Shown piece after piece: positions 6,858 to 14,265 of a stretch of DNA of 20,039 nucleotides (the stretch's first letter is position 1; every line of letters starts with the position of its first letter). The notes under the pieces are model-generated. The model was not told the origin of the DNA and made no database searches. It saw nothing but the letters and a program-made list of their open reading frames with translations. The translations under genes and the position numbers were made by a program. The stretch is from Betaproteobacteria bacterium (GTDB lineage Bacteria > Pseudomonadota > Gammaproteobacteria > Burkholderiales > SG8-41): positions 1 to 20,039 of the forward strand of contig JAHZNX010000007.1 of assembly GCA_020028375.1 (NCBI GenBank), given 5' to 3'.

Positions 6858-6866
6858 TCCCTTGTT

Positions 6867-8819
6867 TTAGGCGGTGAATTGCCTCACGCGGCGCTGCAGC
6901 TCGATCAGGGCGATGGCGCTTGACTCCGCGCCGTAGCGCAGGGCGACGTAGAGCCGCGTGATGGCCTCGACCGTGGGCGTGAGTTCGGGCCGCAGCCGCT
7001 CGACGCGGCGCGCGTAATCGACCGGGCCCTCGGCAGCTTCACGCGTAAGACCCCTGCGGCGCAGCTTGTCGCAGAACCTCACATACGCGATCGTCACTGG
7101 ATCCCGGGCGCGGGACTTCAACTGGCGCAGCGCGAGCGCGGTGAGCATGGCGACGATGACCCCGGCCACGACGAGCAGGACCGCGGTGAGCTTCTCCCAC
7201 GTCGCATCGTCCAGTCCCGCGTGCGCGAGCAGAGAACGCTGGCGCTCCGGCGTGTAGCCAAGCACCCACTGGTTCCAGGTGTTCGCGACGTAGTCCAAGG
7301 TGAGCCGCGCCTGGCGCAGGAACTCATAGGGAGGGCGCACCATCAGCGGCAGGGGATCGGTGCGCGGCACGGCCGCCGATATGCCGGTGTCCACCCGCAC
7401 CGGCGCGACCGCGAAGGTGGGATCGACCCGCACCCATCCCTGGTTCGCGAGCCACACCTCGGTCCAGGCGTGCGCATCGGCTTGGCGCACGATCAGGTAA
7501 TTGCCCAGCGCGTTGATTTCCCCGCCCTGGTAGCCGGTCACGATGCGGGTGGGAACTCCCGCCGCCCGCATGACCACCGCGAAGGCGGAAGCGTAGTGCT
7601 CGCAGAAACCGCTCCGGGTGGAGAATAGAAACTCATCCACCGGATTCTCGCCGAGCAGCGGAGGCTCGAGCGTGTAGACGAAGTTCCTGCGGAACATGCT
7701 GAGCATTTCGCCGATGATCTGCTCGTCGTCGGCGTGTTTCTGGCGCAGCTCGCGTCCCAGCTCCTGCGCGCGGGGGTTGGACCGGGGCGGGACCTGGAGC
7801 GCGCGGCGCAGGGCGAAGCGATTCTCGGCCTCGCCGAAGCGGGCATTGAGGAACGAGGTCATGTCGTAGTGCAGGCGGCTGTTGACCGGCTGGATGGAGT
7901 AGAGCTGGTAGTCGGTGCTGACGAGGGAGAGGGGCGGCACCCGGGCGGGCAGATCGAGCGCGAACATCCAGCGCCGGTTATGGGGCTCCAGTGTCACTGC
8001 GTAGGCTACCAGGTCGCCCGCGGCCTCGATGCCGGGGGCGGTATAGAAGAAGAATTGCGCGGACCAGGTGCGACCGTCGAAATCCCACATCACGGGGCCG
8101 CGCCAGTAGAGATCCTTGGCCCGGGGCATCTGGGCATCGAACCGCACCCGGAATGCCACCGCGTCCGACAGGACGAGGCTCGAAAGACTGCCCGGCGTCA
8201 TGGTGTCGGAAAGGCCGCTCACCCCCGCGAACGCGTCGCGCGGCAGGCCCCACAGCGGGCCCGGCACGCGGGGGAACAGGAGAAAGAGCACCAGCATCAA
8301 CGGTACCGACTGCGCGAGCAGCATGCCGGCGGTGCGCAGCTGCGCGCGGAACGGTGGCTCGCTGCCGGCGTAATTGAGGCTCATCATGGTTGCGGTAACG
8401 AACACCGTGCACGCGAGCATGTAGATTCCGGTGCCGATGGTCTGCGAATACAGGAAGTTGGTGATCACCAGGAAGTAGCCGAGGAAGCTCAACAGCATCG
8501 CGTCGCGCTGCGTGCGGGTCTCGAGCAGCTTCAGCCCGAGCATGATCACCAGCAGGGTCACGCCCGCGTCGCGCCCGAAGATGGTCCGGTAGCTCAGGAA
8601 AACGCCGATGGAGGCGGCGAGTGCGATCATCAGCAGCAGCCAGCGATTGGGCAGCGCGTGGCGCGCGTAGCCGACATAAGCGCGCCAGACGGCGAGCATC
8701 GCCATCAGCGCGATGGTCCACGCAGGCATATGGAGCGCGTGCGGCGCCGCGACCAGCAGCAGTGACAGCAGCAGCCAGCGCACGTGGTGCCACGCGATAG
8801 GCTGTTTCGGGTCGGTCAT
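6867..8819 (-). CDS. tgpA: TgpA-type membrane transglutaminase-like protein (DUF3488/transglut_core/DUF4129)
   Basis: A 650-residue protein whose N-terminal 190 residues form about six membrane helices (DUF3488). A periplasmic transglutaminase-like domain has Cys406 in SGFCEHYA, His450 in DAHAWTE and Asp467 in RVDPT, the full catalytic triad. Another membrane helix lies at about 545-562, and the cytoplasmic tail (about 570-645) resembles DUF4129. This architecture matches TgpA of Pseudomonas aeruginosa, which is essential there. The substrate is unknown; activity may be transamidation or proteolysis in the cell envelope. It is the last gene of a moxR-DUF58-tgpA operon and its ATG lies 35 nt after the DUF58 stop, across a heptamer repeat. 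Confidence 0.92.
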   Translation of the reverse strand: MTDPKQPIAWHHVRWLLLSLLLVAAPHALHMPAWTIALMAMLAVWRAYVGYARHALPNRWLLLMIALAASIGVFLSYRTIFGRDAGVTLLVIMLGLKLLETRTQRDAMLLSFLGYFLVITNFLYSQTIGTGIYMLACTVFVTATMMSLNYAGSEPPFRAQLRTAGMLLAQSVPLMLVLFLLFPRVPGPLWGLPRDAFAGVSGLSDTMTPGSLSSLVLSDAVAFRVRFDAQMPRAKDLYWRGPVMWDFDGRTWSAQFFFYTAPGIEAAGDLVAYAVTLEPHNRRWMFALDLPARVPPLSLVSTDYQLYSIQPVNSRLHYDMTSFLNARFGEAENRFALRRALQVPPRSNPRAQELGRELRQKHADDEQIIGEMLSMFRRNFVYTLEPPLLGENPVDEFLFSTRSGFCEHYASAFAVVMRAAGVPTRIVTGYQGGEINALGNYLIVRQADAHAWTEVWLANQGWVRVDPTFAVAPVRVDTGISAAVPRTDPLPLMVRPPYEFLRQARLTLDYVANTWNQWVLGYTPERQRSLLAHAGLDDATWEKLTAVLLVVAGVIVAMLTALALRQLKSRARDPVTIAYVRFCDKLRRRGLTREAAEGPVDYARRVERLRPELTPTVEAITRLYVALRYGAESSAIALIELQRRVRQFTA

Positions 8820-8834
8820 CTGAGTAGAGAGGGT

Positions 8835-8862
8835 GACTCGTTACCCGTTGCTCGTCACGGGT
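8835..8862. repeat. Four heptamers at the DUF58/tgpA junction
   Basis: On the plus strand the units are GACTCGT, TACCCGT, TGCTCGT and CACGGGT, sharing a pattern NNCYCGT (the last unit is CGGGT). They begin inside the last codons of the DUF58 gene and end 15 nt before the tgpA ATG. Inverted copies are present: ACCCGT 8843-8848 with ACGGGT 8857-8862, and GTGAC 8833-8837 with GTCAC 8854-8858. The two pairings overlap and so exclude each other. Confidence 0.55.
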
Positions 8863-9814
8863 CGCGGTCGAAGAGCGCGAGCGTCTCGAGGCAGCGCTCC
8901 CGCTGCGCCTCTCCCGCCGCTGCCTCCACCGACGTGCCGGGCACGCGCAAGCCGTAGGCGAGCCCCGCGGCGTGCGCGTCCAGGACCCAGCGCGCCAGGT
9001 ACGACAGGCGCTCCTCGACCCCCATCTGCGGCGGCAGCTGCGCCCAATCGAGCCACAGTTCGGTCTCGGCGCGTCCGGTGAACTGCTTGGTGAGCAGGCC
9101 CTGGTCGCGTGCGGCTGCCTTCCACGCGATATGGCGCGGCGAATCGCCCAGGTGATACTGGCGCAGACCCGAAAAATCCTCCTGGCCCTGACCGCGCTCG
9201 GTGCCCGATCCCGCGCTGGATGCCGCAGGCGGCATCGGCAGCCCGGACGGGGCGGGGCGGGGATAAACGATGCAGCGCAAGTCGAGGTCCGCGTACGCCC
9301 AGGCGTAGTAGAGACCGAGCGGAAAGCGGGTGAAAAGGGTGAGCCGCCCCGGCCGCAGGACCCCGCGCCGGGGCGCGGCAACCCCGGCGGTCGCGGGCAT
9401 CGTGGAGCGCGCCATCACGTCCACGAAGGACGCTTGGCGGCGGTCGTGGGTGAGACCGATCGCATAGCGGTCGGTGTCCCCCAGGTTTTCGAGGTGAATC
9501 GTGAACAACGCAGTGTCGCCGGCGAACACAGGTCGCGCGCGTCCGCCCGTGATCCGTAGATTCGCGAGATTGCGAAACGTGTGGATCATGGCGTTGACGC
9601 CGAGGGCGCCGAGCAGGAAGGTGAGGACGAAACCGAGCCCGAGCGAATAGTTGATCGAGCCGGCAAGCATGACCAGCAGCACCGTGGCGAACACCAGTCC
9701 CAGGCGCGTCGGCAGGATGAATATCCGGCGCTGGCCCAGCACGATCGCGCCGGCCTCGGGACCGCGCCACTGGAAGATCCAGGTGTAGAAGCGGTTCCGG
9801 AGCGCCGCGTACAT
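8855..9814 (-). CDS. DUF58 domain-containing membrane protein
   Basis: A 319-residue protein. Two adjacent hydrophobic spans (about 38-52 and 56-75) place a hairpin in the inner membrane. The diagnostic DUF58 segment lies at 215-236 (GLRQYHLGDSPRHIAWKAAAR). DUF58 proteins are regularly encoded with a MoxR ATPase and a transglutaminase-like partner, as here, and the C-terminal region resembles a von Willebrand-type fold. The function is unproven; a substrate or adaptor of the MoxR chaperone is the usual proposal. The ATG is 7 nt after the moxR stop. The stop codon itself lies inside a heptamer repeat, so the last residues (DRDP) may have been altered by that repeat. Confidence 0.9.
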   Translation of the reverse strand: MYAALRNRFYTWIFQWRGPEAGAIVLGQRRIFILPTRLGLVFATVLLVMLAGSINYSLGLGFVLTFLLGALGVNAMIHTFRNLANLRITGGRARPVFAGDTALFTIHLENLGDTDRYAIGLTHDRRQASFVDVMARSTMPATAGVAAPRRGVLRPGRLTLFTRFPLGLYYAWAYADLDLRCIVYPRPAPSGLPMPPAASSAGSGTERGQGQEDFSGLRQYHLGDSPRHIAWKAAARDQGLLTKQFTGRAETELWLDWAQLPPQMGVEERLSYLARWVLDAHAAGLAYGLRVPGTSVEAAAGEAQRERCLETLALFDRDP

Positions 9815-9821
9815 CGATGAC

Positions 9822-10766
9822 TTACGGAATTGCGACCTGCTTGATCAGGTGCCCGGCAATATCGGCGCCGTTGGCGTGGGTGACCTCGCCGGCGGGAACG
9901 AGGCGGTGGCCGACCACGGCGGGGAGCACCGCCTGCACATCCTCCGGCAGCACGTGTAAGCGCCCCGCCATCAGCGCCCAGGCGCGGGCGGCGTGCAGGA
10001 GCGCGAGCGCCGCGCGCGGCGACAGGCCATTGACGTAATCGGCGACGCGGCGGGTATGATCGGTGAGCGCCTGGACATAGTCGAACAGCGCGCTCGAGGT
10101 GTAAATCTGCTGCGCGCGGTGCTGGAGGTCCGACAGCTCCTGCGGCGTCATGGCGGGCTTGAGCGTCGCCAGCAGGTCGCGGCGGTTTTCCCCCTGCAGC
10201 AGCTCGCGCTCCGCCTCGCTGTCCGGGTAGCCGAGCTGGATGCGCATCAGGAACCGGTCGAGCTGCGATTCCGGCAGCGGGAACGTGCCGATCTGGTACG
10301 AGGGATTTTGCGTCGCGATCACGAAGAACGGCTCGGGCAGGCGCCGCGTCTCGCCCTCCGTCGTGACCTGGTGCTCCTCCATCGCCTCGAGGAGCGCGCT
10401 CTGCGCCTTGGGTGTCGCGCGGTTGACCTCGTCGGCCAGCACGACCTGGCTGAAGATCGGTCCCGAGTGGAATTGGAAGCCGCCGGTGTCCCGATTGTAG
10501 ATGGAGACGCCGATGATGTCGGCGGGCAGCAGGTCGCTGGTGAACTGGATGCGCTGAAAGCCCATCCCGAGCGAGGCCGCGAGCGCGTGCGCCATCATGG
10601 TCTTGCCCACTCCGGGAATGTCCTCGATCAGCAAGTGTCCGCGCGCGAGCAGGCACGCGATCGCGAGCCGGATCTGGCGTTCCTTGCCGAGGATGATGCC
10701 CCCGACTTGCGCAATGACCCGTTCGAGCTGCCGCGACGTCACGGCGTGCTGGGGAAAGTCATTCAT
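9822..10766 (-). CDS. MoxR-family AAA+ ATPase
   Basis: A 314-residue cytoplasmic ATPase from the ATG at 10766. Walker A is EDIPGVGKT (48-56), Walker B VVLADEVNRA (108-117) and sensor 1 ATQNP (151-155), followed by LDRFLMRI and a helical lid. The frame stays open to 10826, but the extra 20 residues are not family-like and run into pseudogene debris, so the inner Met (MNDFPQ) is preferred. MoxR proteins act as chaperones in maturation of metal or envelope complexes. The DUF58 and transglutaminase partners downstream suggest an envelope-associated role. No clear promoter was seen. Confidence 0.9.
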   Translation of the reverse strand: MNDFPQHAVTSRQLERVIAQVGGIILGKERQIRLAIACLLARGHLLIEDIPGVGKTMMAHALAASLGMGFQRIQFTSDLLPADIIGVSIYNRDTGGFQFHSGPIFSQVVLADEVNRATPKAQSALLEAMEEHQVTTEGETRRLPEPFFVIATQNPSYQIGTFPLPESQLDRFLMRIQLGYPDSEAERELLQGENRRDLLATLKPAMTPQELSDLQHRAQQIYTSSALFDYVQALTDHTRRVADYVNGLSPRAALALLHAARAWALMAGRLHVLPEDVQAVLPAVVGHRLVPAGEVTHANGADIAGHLIKQVAIP

Positions 10767-10854
10767 CCGGTCGAGTGTGCCACAACACGATGACCGCTGG
10801 CCAGTAACGGTGGCATCCCCGAGCACGATCCGGGAGCGGCAATGTGCGGTTTCT

Positions 10855-11055
10855 CACGCGCGTCAATTGCGCCAGCATGCGGGGTGACAGTTCGCGCGCG
10901 GCATCCCGGAACCGGAAGTAGCGCGATTCATCGGACAGTTTGCGCACGAACTCCTGTTCGATGCCCGCGTCTTCGGGGCGTATGGGGCGGATCGTGGCCA
11001 CCGTGCCGTCAGCGAGCGTCAGCCGTTGGACAAGACGCGAGGGATAGGGTTGCAT
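10855..11055 (-). pseudogene. Remnant of a GNAT acetyltransferase domain
   Basis: About 67 residues (PYPSRLVQRLTLADGT, then RPIRPEDAGIEQEFVRKLSD, ESRYFRFRDAARELSP) match the start of the GNAT domain found at the C-terminus of Pat-type or acyl-CoA-synthetase (NDP-forming)-like protein acetyltransferases. The similarity stops abruptly near 10855 at LTRV, where family members continue with a D-Y-D-R-E block. No synthetase part lies upstream. Both ends are thus missing and the fragment cannot be functional as that enzyme. Confidence 0.65.
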
Positions 11056-11061
11056 TGCAGC

Positions 11062-11226
11062 GGGGTGGAAGGGCGCTCGGAGCGCATGGTGAACATTCCG
11101 CTCGCAGCCCACAGCGGCGGCGCCGAATTTCGAGCTGCGGTAGAACGGTTCTGGCTGCCGGCGCTCCTGGCGTTCAAGCCGGAGATGCTGTTCATTTCCG
11201 CTGGTTTCGACGCGCACCAGGAAGAC
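11062..11226 (+). pseudogene. Remnant of a histone-deacetylase-family enzyme
   Basis: About 55 residues (VNIPLAAHSGGAEFRAAVER and LPALLAFKPEMLFISAGFDA followed by HQED) match the conserved core of class II histone deacetylase/acetoin-utilisation proteins, including the metal-ligand Asp of SAGFDAH. The rest of the roughly 310-residue enzyme is absent on both sides. The downstream end is cut by the Mth938-like gene stop at 11240. It directly abuts the opposite-strand GNAT remnant, pointing to deletions in this 470-bp stretch between 10767 and 11239, which has no intact gene. Confidence 0.65.
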
Positions 11227-11239
11227 GGTTGGAGCGGCG

Positions 11240-11608
11240 CTAGGCCGTCAATATTGCCGCCACGACCTTGCGGCCTTCGGTCGCGAGTATGTTGTAGGTC
11301 CGGCACGCGGCGCGGCTGTCCATGACCTCGACGCCCACTCCGGTGGCGGCGAGCGCCCGTGCGAGCTCCGGCCGCGGAAACTGCTGCGCTGCGCCCGTTC
11401 CCAGGATCACGATCTCGGGCTGCAGTGCTCCGATGAACCCGAAGTCCGCCGCCGTCAATGCCTCGAACCCCCTCACGTCCCACGCGCTGACCGCTTGCGG
11501 GCTCACGACGACGCCCGTTTCGTAGCGCACGTTGTTGACCGCGACGTAACCCGTGCCGTAGCCGGAGAACAACTGCAGGCTCGCGTCCCGGGTCAGGTGC
11601 AATTTCAT
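11240..11608 (-). CDS. Mth938/DUF498 family protein
   Basis: A 122-residue protein of the DUF498 (Mth938-like, NDUFAF3-related) family. It has EIVILGTG (65-72), FPRPELARAL, and VEVMDSRAACRTYNIL (93-108), where Cys102 and the surrounding block are well conserved. Human NDUFAF3 is a complex I assembly factor, but the bacterial role is not established. It is divergent from alaC across 72 bp, an arrangement familiar from betaproteobacteria. Its 3' end borders the histone-deacetylase remnant. Confidence 0.86.
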   Translation of the reverse strand: MKLHLTRDASLQLFSGYGTGYVAVNNVRYETGVVVSPQAVSAWDVRGFEALTAADFGFIGALQPEIVILGTGAAQQFPRPELARALAATGVGVEVMDSRAACRTYNILATEGRKVVAAILTA

Positions 11609-11619
11609 AAGCCACTGAT

Positions 11620-11648
11620 TTGCTTAAGGTTACTCGCTCCGTTAGAAT
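11620..11648 (+). promoter_or_regulatory. Predicted promoter of alaC-hom-thrC
   Basis: TTGCTT (11620-11625) and TAGAAT (11643-11648) are separated by 17 bp. The -10 lies in the short inverted repeat GTTAGAATAAC (11641-11651), which on the opposite strand also reads as a TATTCT-like -10. The two divergent genes may thus share overlapping promoters. The leader to the alaC ATG would be about 26 nt. Confidence 0.45.
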
Positions 11649-11680
11649 AACACGCTTTTGCGCTTCGACATGCCGCGCCC

Positions 11681-12862
11681 ATGGAAGAGTTTGCTCGAAT
11701 CAAGCGCCTGCCGCCGTACGTCTTTAACGTCACCGGCGAGCTGAAGCTCGCCGCGCGCCGGCGGGGCGAGGACATCATCGACTTCAGCATGGGCAATCCC
11801 GATCAACCCACGCCGCGGCACATCGTGGACAAGCTCGTCGAGACCGTGCAGCGCCCCGACACCCATCGTTACTCGGTGTCGAAGGGCATCGTGCGGCTGC
11901 GGCGCGCGATCTGCAACTGGTACAAAGCGCGCTACGGCGTCGAGCTCGATCCGGATACCGAGGCGATCGTCACCATCGGCTCGAAGGAGGGCATCGCGCA
12001 CCTGGCGCTCGCCACTCTCGACACCGGCGACACGGTGCTGGTGCCCAACCCGAGCTACCCGATCCACATCTACGGCCCCGTCATATCCGGCGCCGACATC
12101 CGGCACGTTCCGATGGCACCGGAAGGCGATTTCTTCGAGGCGGTCGAGCGCGCCTTCAAGGACACCTACCCGAAGCCGAAGATGTTGATCGTCAATTTCC
12201 CCAGCAATCCGACGACGCAGTGCGTGGACCTGCCGTTCTTCGAGCGGCTCGTCGGGCTCGCGCGAGAGCACCACGTCTACGTCGTGCACGATCTGGCCTA
12301 CGCCGACATCGTGTTCGACGGCTACCAGGCGCCCTCCATCCTTCAAGCGCCGGGCGCGCGCGACATCGCCGTCGAGTTCTTCACTATGTCGAAGAGCTAC
12401 AACATGGCCGGCTGGCGCGTGGGCTACATGGTCGGCAACCGGGAGCTCGTCACCGCGCTCGCGCGCATGAAGAGCTATCACGATTACGGCACCTTTACCC
12501 CGATCCAGGTCGCCTCCATCATTGCGCTGGAGGGTCCGCAGGAGTGCGTGGAGACCGTGCGCAGGACCTACCAGGGCCGGCGCGACGTGCTGTGCAGCGG
12601 ACTCAGGGCGGCGGGCTGGAACGTGGAAGTGCCCCGGGCCACCATGTACGTGTGGGCACCGATCCCGGAGCGCTATCGCAAGCTGGGGTCGCTCGAGTTC
12701 TCCAAAAAGTTGCTGGCGGACGCGAAGATCGCGGTTGCGCCCGGCATCGGCTTCGGCCAGCTTGGGGACGACCACGTGCGCTTTGCGCTCATCGAGAACG
12801 AGGCGCGTACCCGCCAAGCGGTGCGCGGCATCAAGGACATGTTCAAGAAGGACGGGGCATGA
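11681..12862 (+). CDS. alaC: Alanine transaminase (class I/II aminotransferase)
   Basis: A 393-residue PLP-dependent enzyme of the AlaC/AlaT type that makes alanine from pyruvate and glutamate. Its binding residues include NFPSNPTTQ (172-180), HDLAYADI with Asp204 contacting the pyridine nitrogen, and the Schiff-base Lys238 in TMSKSYNMAGWRVGY. A conserved RFALIENEARTRQA closes the protein. The ATG follows a weak Shine-Dalgarno. The TGA overlaps the hom start by 4 nt (ATGA), so the two are translationally coupled. Such genes are often annotated as aspartate aminotransferase; the FFTMSKSYNMAGWR signature fits AlaC better. Confidence 0.88.
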   Translation: MEEFARIKRLPPYVFNVTGELKLAARRRGEDIIDFSMGNPDQPTPRHIVDKLVETVQRPDTHRYSVSKGIVRLRRAICNWYKARYGVELDPDTEAIVTIGSKEGIAHLALATLDTGDTVLVPNPSYPIHIYGPVISGADIRHVPMAPEGDFFEAVERAFKDTYPKPKMLIVNFPSNPTTQCVDLPFFERLVGLAREHHVYVVHDLAYADIVFDGYQAPSILQAPGARDIAVEFFTMSKSYNMAGWRVGYMVGNRELVTALARMKSYHDYGTFTPIQVASIIALEGPQECVETVRRTYQGRRDVLCSGLRAAGWNVEVPRATMYVWAPIPERYRKLGSLEFSKKLLADAKIAVAPGIGFGQLGDDHVRFALIENEARTRQAVRGIKDMFKKDGA

Positions 12863-14169
12863 AGCCGATCAACGTCGGCCTGCTCGGCATCGGCACCGTG
12901 GGCGGCGGCACGTTCACGGTGCTCGACCGCAACCGCGAGGAGATTTCGCGCCGCGCCGGCTGCGCCATCACGATGAAGATGGTCGCCGACAAGGAAGTGG
13001 AGAAGGCGCGCCGCATCGTCGGCGGGCGCGCGACCGTAACCGCCGATGCGAAAGAGGTGGTGAGCGATCCCGATATCGACATCGTGGTCGAGCTGATCGG
13101 GGGGACCACGATTGCCAAGGAGCTGATTCTCCGTGCCATCGCCAACGGCAAGCACATCGTCACCGCCAACAAGGCGCTGCTGGCCCGCCACGGCAACGAG
13201 ATCTTCGCCGCGGCGCAGAAGAAGGACGTGATGGTCGCGTTCGAGGCGGCGGTGGGCGGCGGCATCCCCATCATCAAGTCGCTGCGCGAGGGGCTCAGCG
13301 CCAACCGGATCGAGTGGATCGTGGGTATCGTCAATGGCACCTGCAACTTCATCCTGTCGGAGATGCGCGAACGCGGCGCGAGCTTCGAGGACGTGCTGAA
13401 GGAGGCGCAGCGGCGCGGATACGCCGAGACCGATCCCAGCTTCGATATCGAGGGCGTGGACGCCGCGCACAAGACCACCATCATGGCGGCTATCGGCTTC
13501 GGCATCCCGATGCGGTTCGAGTCCGCTTATGTCGAGGGCATCTCCCGGCTCACGCGCGAGGACATCCGTTACGCGGAGGAGCTCGGCTACCGCATCAAGC
13601 TGCTCGGCATCACCCGGCGCAGGCCGAAGGGCATCGAGATCCGGGTGCACCCGGCGCTGGTGCCGGCGCGGCGCCTGATTGCCAGCGTGGAAGGGGTGAT
13701 GAACGCGATTCTGGTGAAGGGGGACGCCGTCGGCCAGACGATGTATTACGGCGCCGGGGCGGGGGCGGAGCCGACCGCCTCGGCCGTGATCGCCGACCTC
13801 GTCGACGTGGCGCGGATGCTGACCGCGGACCCGGAGCACCGGGTGCCGCATTTCGCCTTCCAGCCCGGGCAGCTCGCCGATACGCCGGTGCTGCCGATGG
13901 GTGAAGTGGAGACCCGCTGCTACCTGCGGATGAAGGTGCAGGACAAGCCCGGGGTGCTCGCCGACATCACGCGCATCCTGGCGGACCTGCGGATCTCGAT
14001 CGAGGCGATGGTGCAGAAGGAACCGCGCGTGGGCGAGGTCGAGGTGGACATCATCATGCTCACCCACCTGACCGTCGAGAAGGACGTGGACGCGGCGATC
14101 TCGAGAATCGAGAAATTGCCTGTCGTCGTCGGCAAGGTGACCCGCATCCGGCTCGAAGAGCTCAACTGA
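12859..14169 (+). CDS. hom: Homoserine dehydrogenase
   Basis: A 436-residue NAD(P)-dependent enzyme reducing aspartate semialdehyde to homoserine in threonine/methionine synthesis. It has the Rossmann motif GLLGIGTVGGGT (7-18), VTANKALLA (101-109), VNGTCNFILSEM (158-169) and the substrate block DPSFDIEGVDAAHK (192-205). The regulatory ACT domain spans about 352-430 (RMKVQDKPGVLADITRIL), the usual site of threonine feedback. The ATG is chosen because it overlaps the alaC stop and begins with the nucleotide-binding strand. It is separated from thrC by a 96-bp repeat. Homoserine kinase (thrB) is not in the cluster and must be elsewhere. Confidence 0.96.
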   Translation: MKPINVGLLGIGTVGGGTFTVLDRNREEISRRAGCAITMKMVADKEVEKARRIVGGRATVTADAKEVVSDPDIDIVVELIGGTTIAKELILRAIANGKHIVTANKALLARHGNEIFAAAQKKDVMVAFEAAVGGGIPIIKSLREGLSANRIEWIVGIVNGTCNFILSEMRERGASFEDVLKEAQRRGYAETDPSFDIEGVDAAHKTTIMAAIGFGIPMRFESAYVEGISRLTREDIRYAEELGYRIKLLGITRRRPKGIEIRVHPALVPARRLIASVEGVMNAILVKGDAVGQTMYYGAGAGAEPTASAVIADLVDVARMLTADPEHRVPHFAFQPGQLADTPVLPMGEVETRCYLRMKVQDKPGVLADITRILADLRISIEAMVQKEPRVGEVEVDIIMLTHLTVEKDVDAAISRIEKLPVVVGKVTRIRLEELN

Positions 14170-14170
14170 C

Positions 14171-14265
14171 AGTTTCCAGTTCCGAGTTTCCAGTTTCGAG
14201 TTGGGTTCTCAACTCGGCAGCCCCACACTGGTGAACTCGAAACTCGCAACTTAAAACTCGAAACT
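14171..14265 (+). repeat. Heptamer inverted repeat between hom and thrC
   Basis: Left arm: AGTTTCC, AGTTCCG, AGTTTCC, AGTTTCG, AGTTGGG (14171-14205), five 7-bp units each starting AGTT. Right arm: units ending in AACT (CGAAACT, CGCAACT, TAAAACT, CGAAACT; 14238-14265). The arms pair over 32 bp without gaps (14171-14202 with 14234-14265; 26 Watson-Crick pairs and one G-U), including a perfect 11-bp inner stem. An alternative perfect 7-bp hairpin (CGAGTTG 14197-14203 with CAACTCG 14210-14216) uses the same bases and excludes the inner stem. The right arm ends exactly at the thrC ATG. Confidence 0.8.

Noticed and set aside
10767..10826. Twenty-residue N-terminal extension of the MoxR ATPase
   Set aside because: It is not family-like and lies in pseudogene debris; the inner ATG at 10766 gives the usual N-terminus.
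12220..12858. In-frame extension of hom upstream into alaC
   Set aside because: The extra residues are Arg/Ala-rich out-of-frame reading of alaC; the ATG at 12859 overlaps the alaC stop and starts the nucleotide-binding fold.
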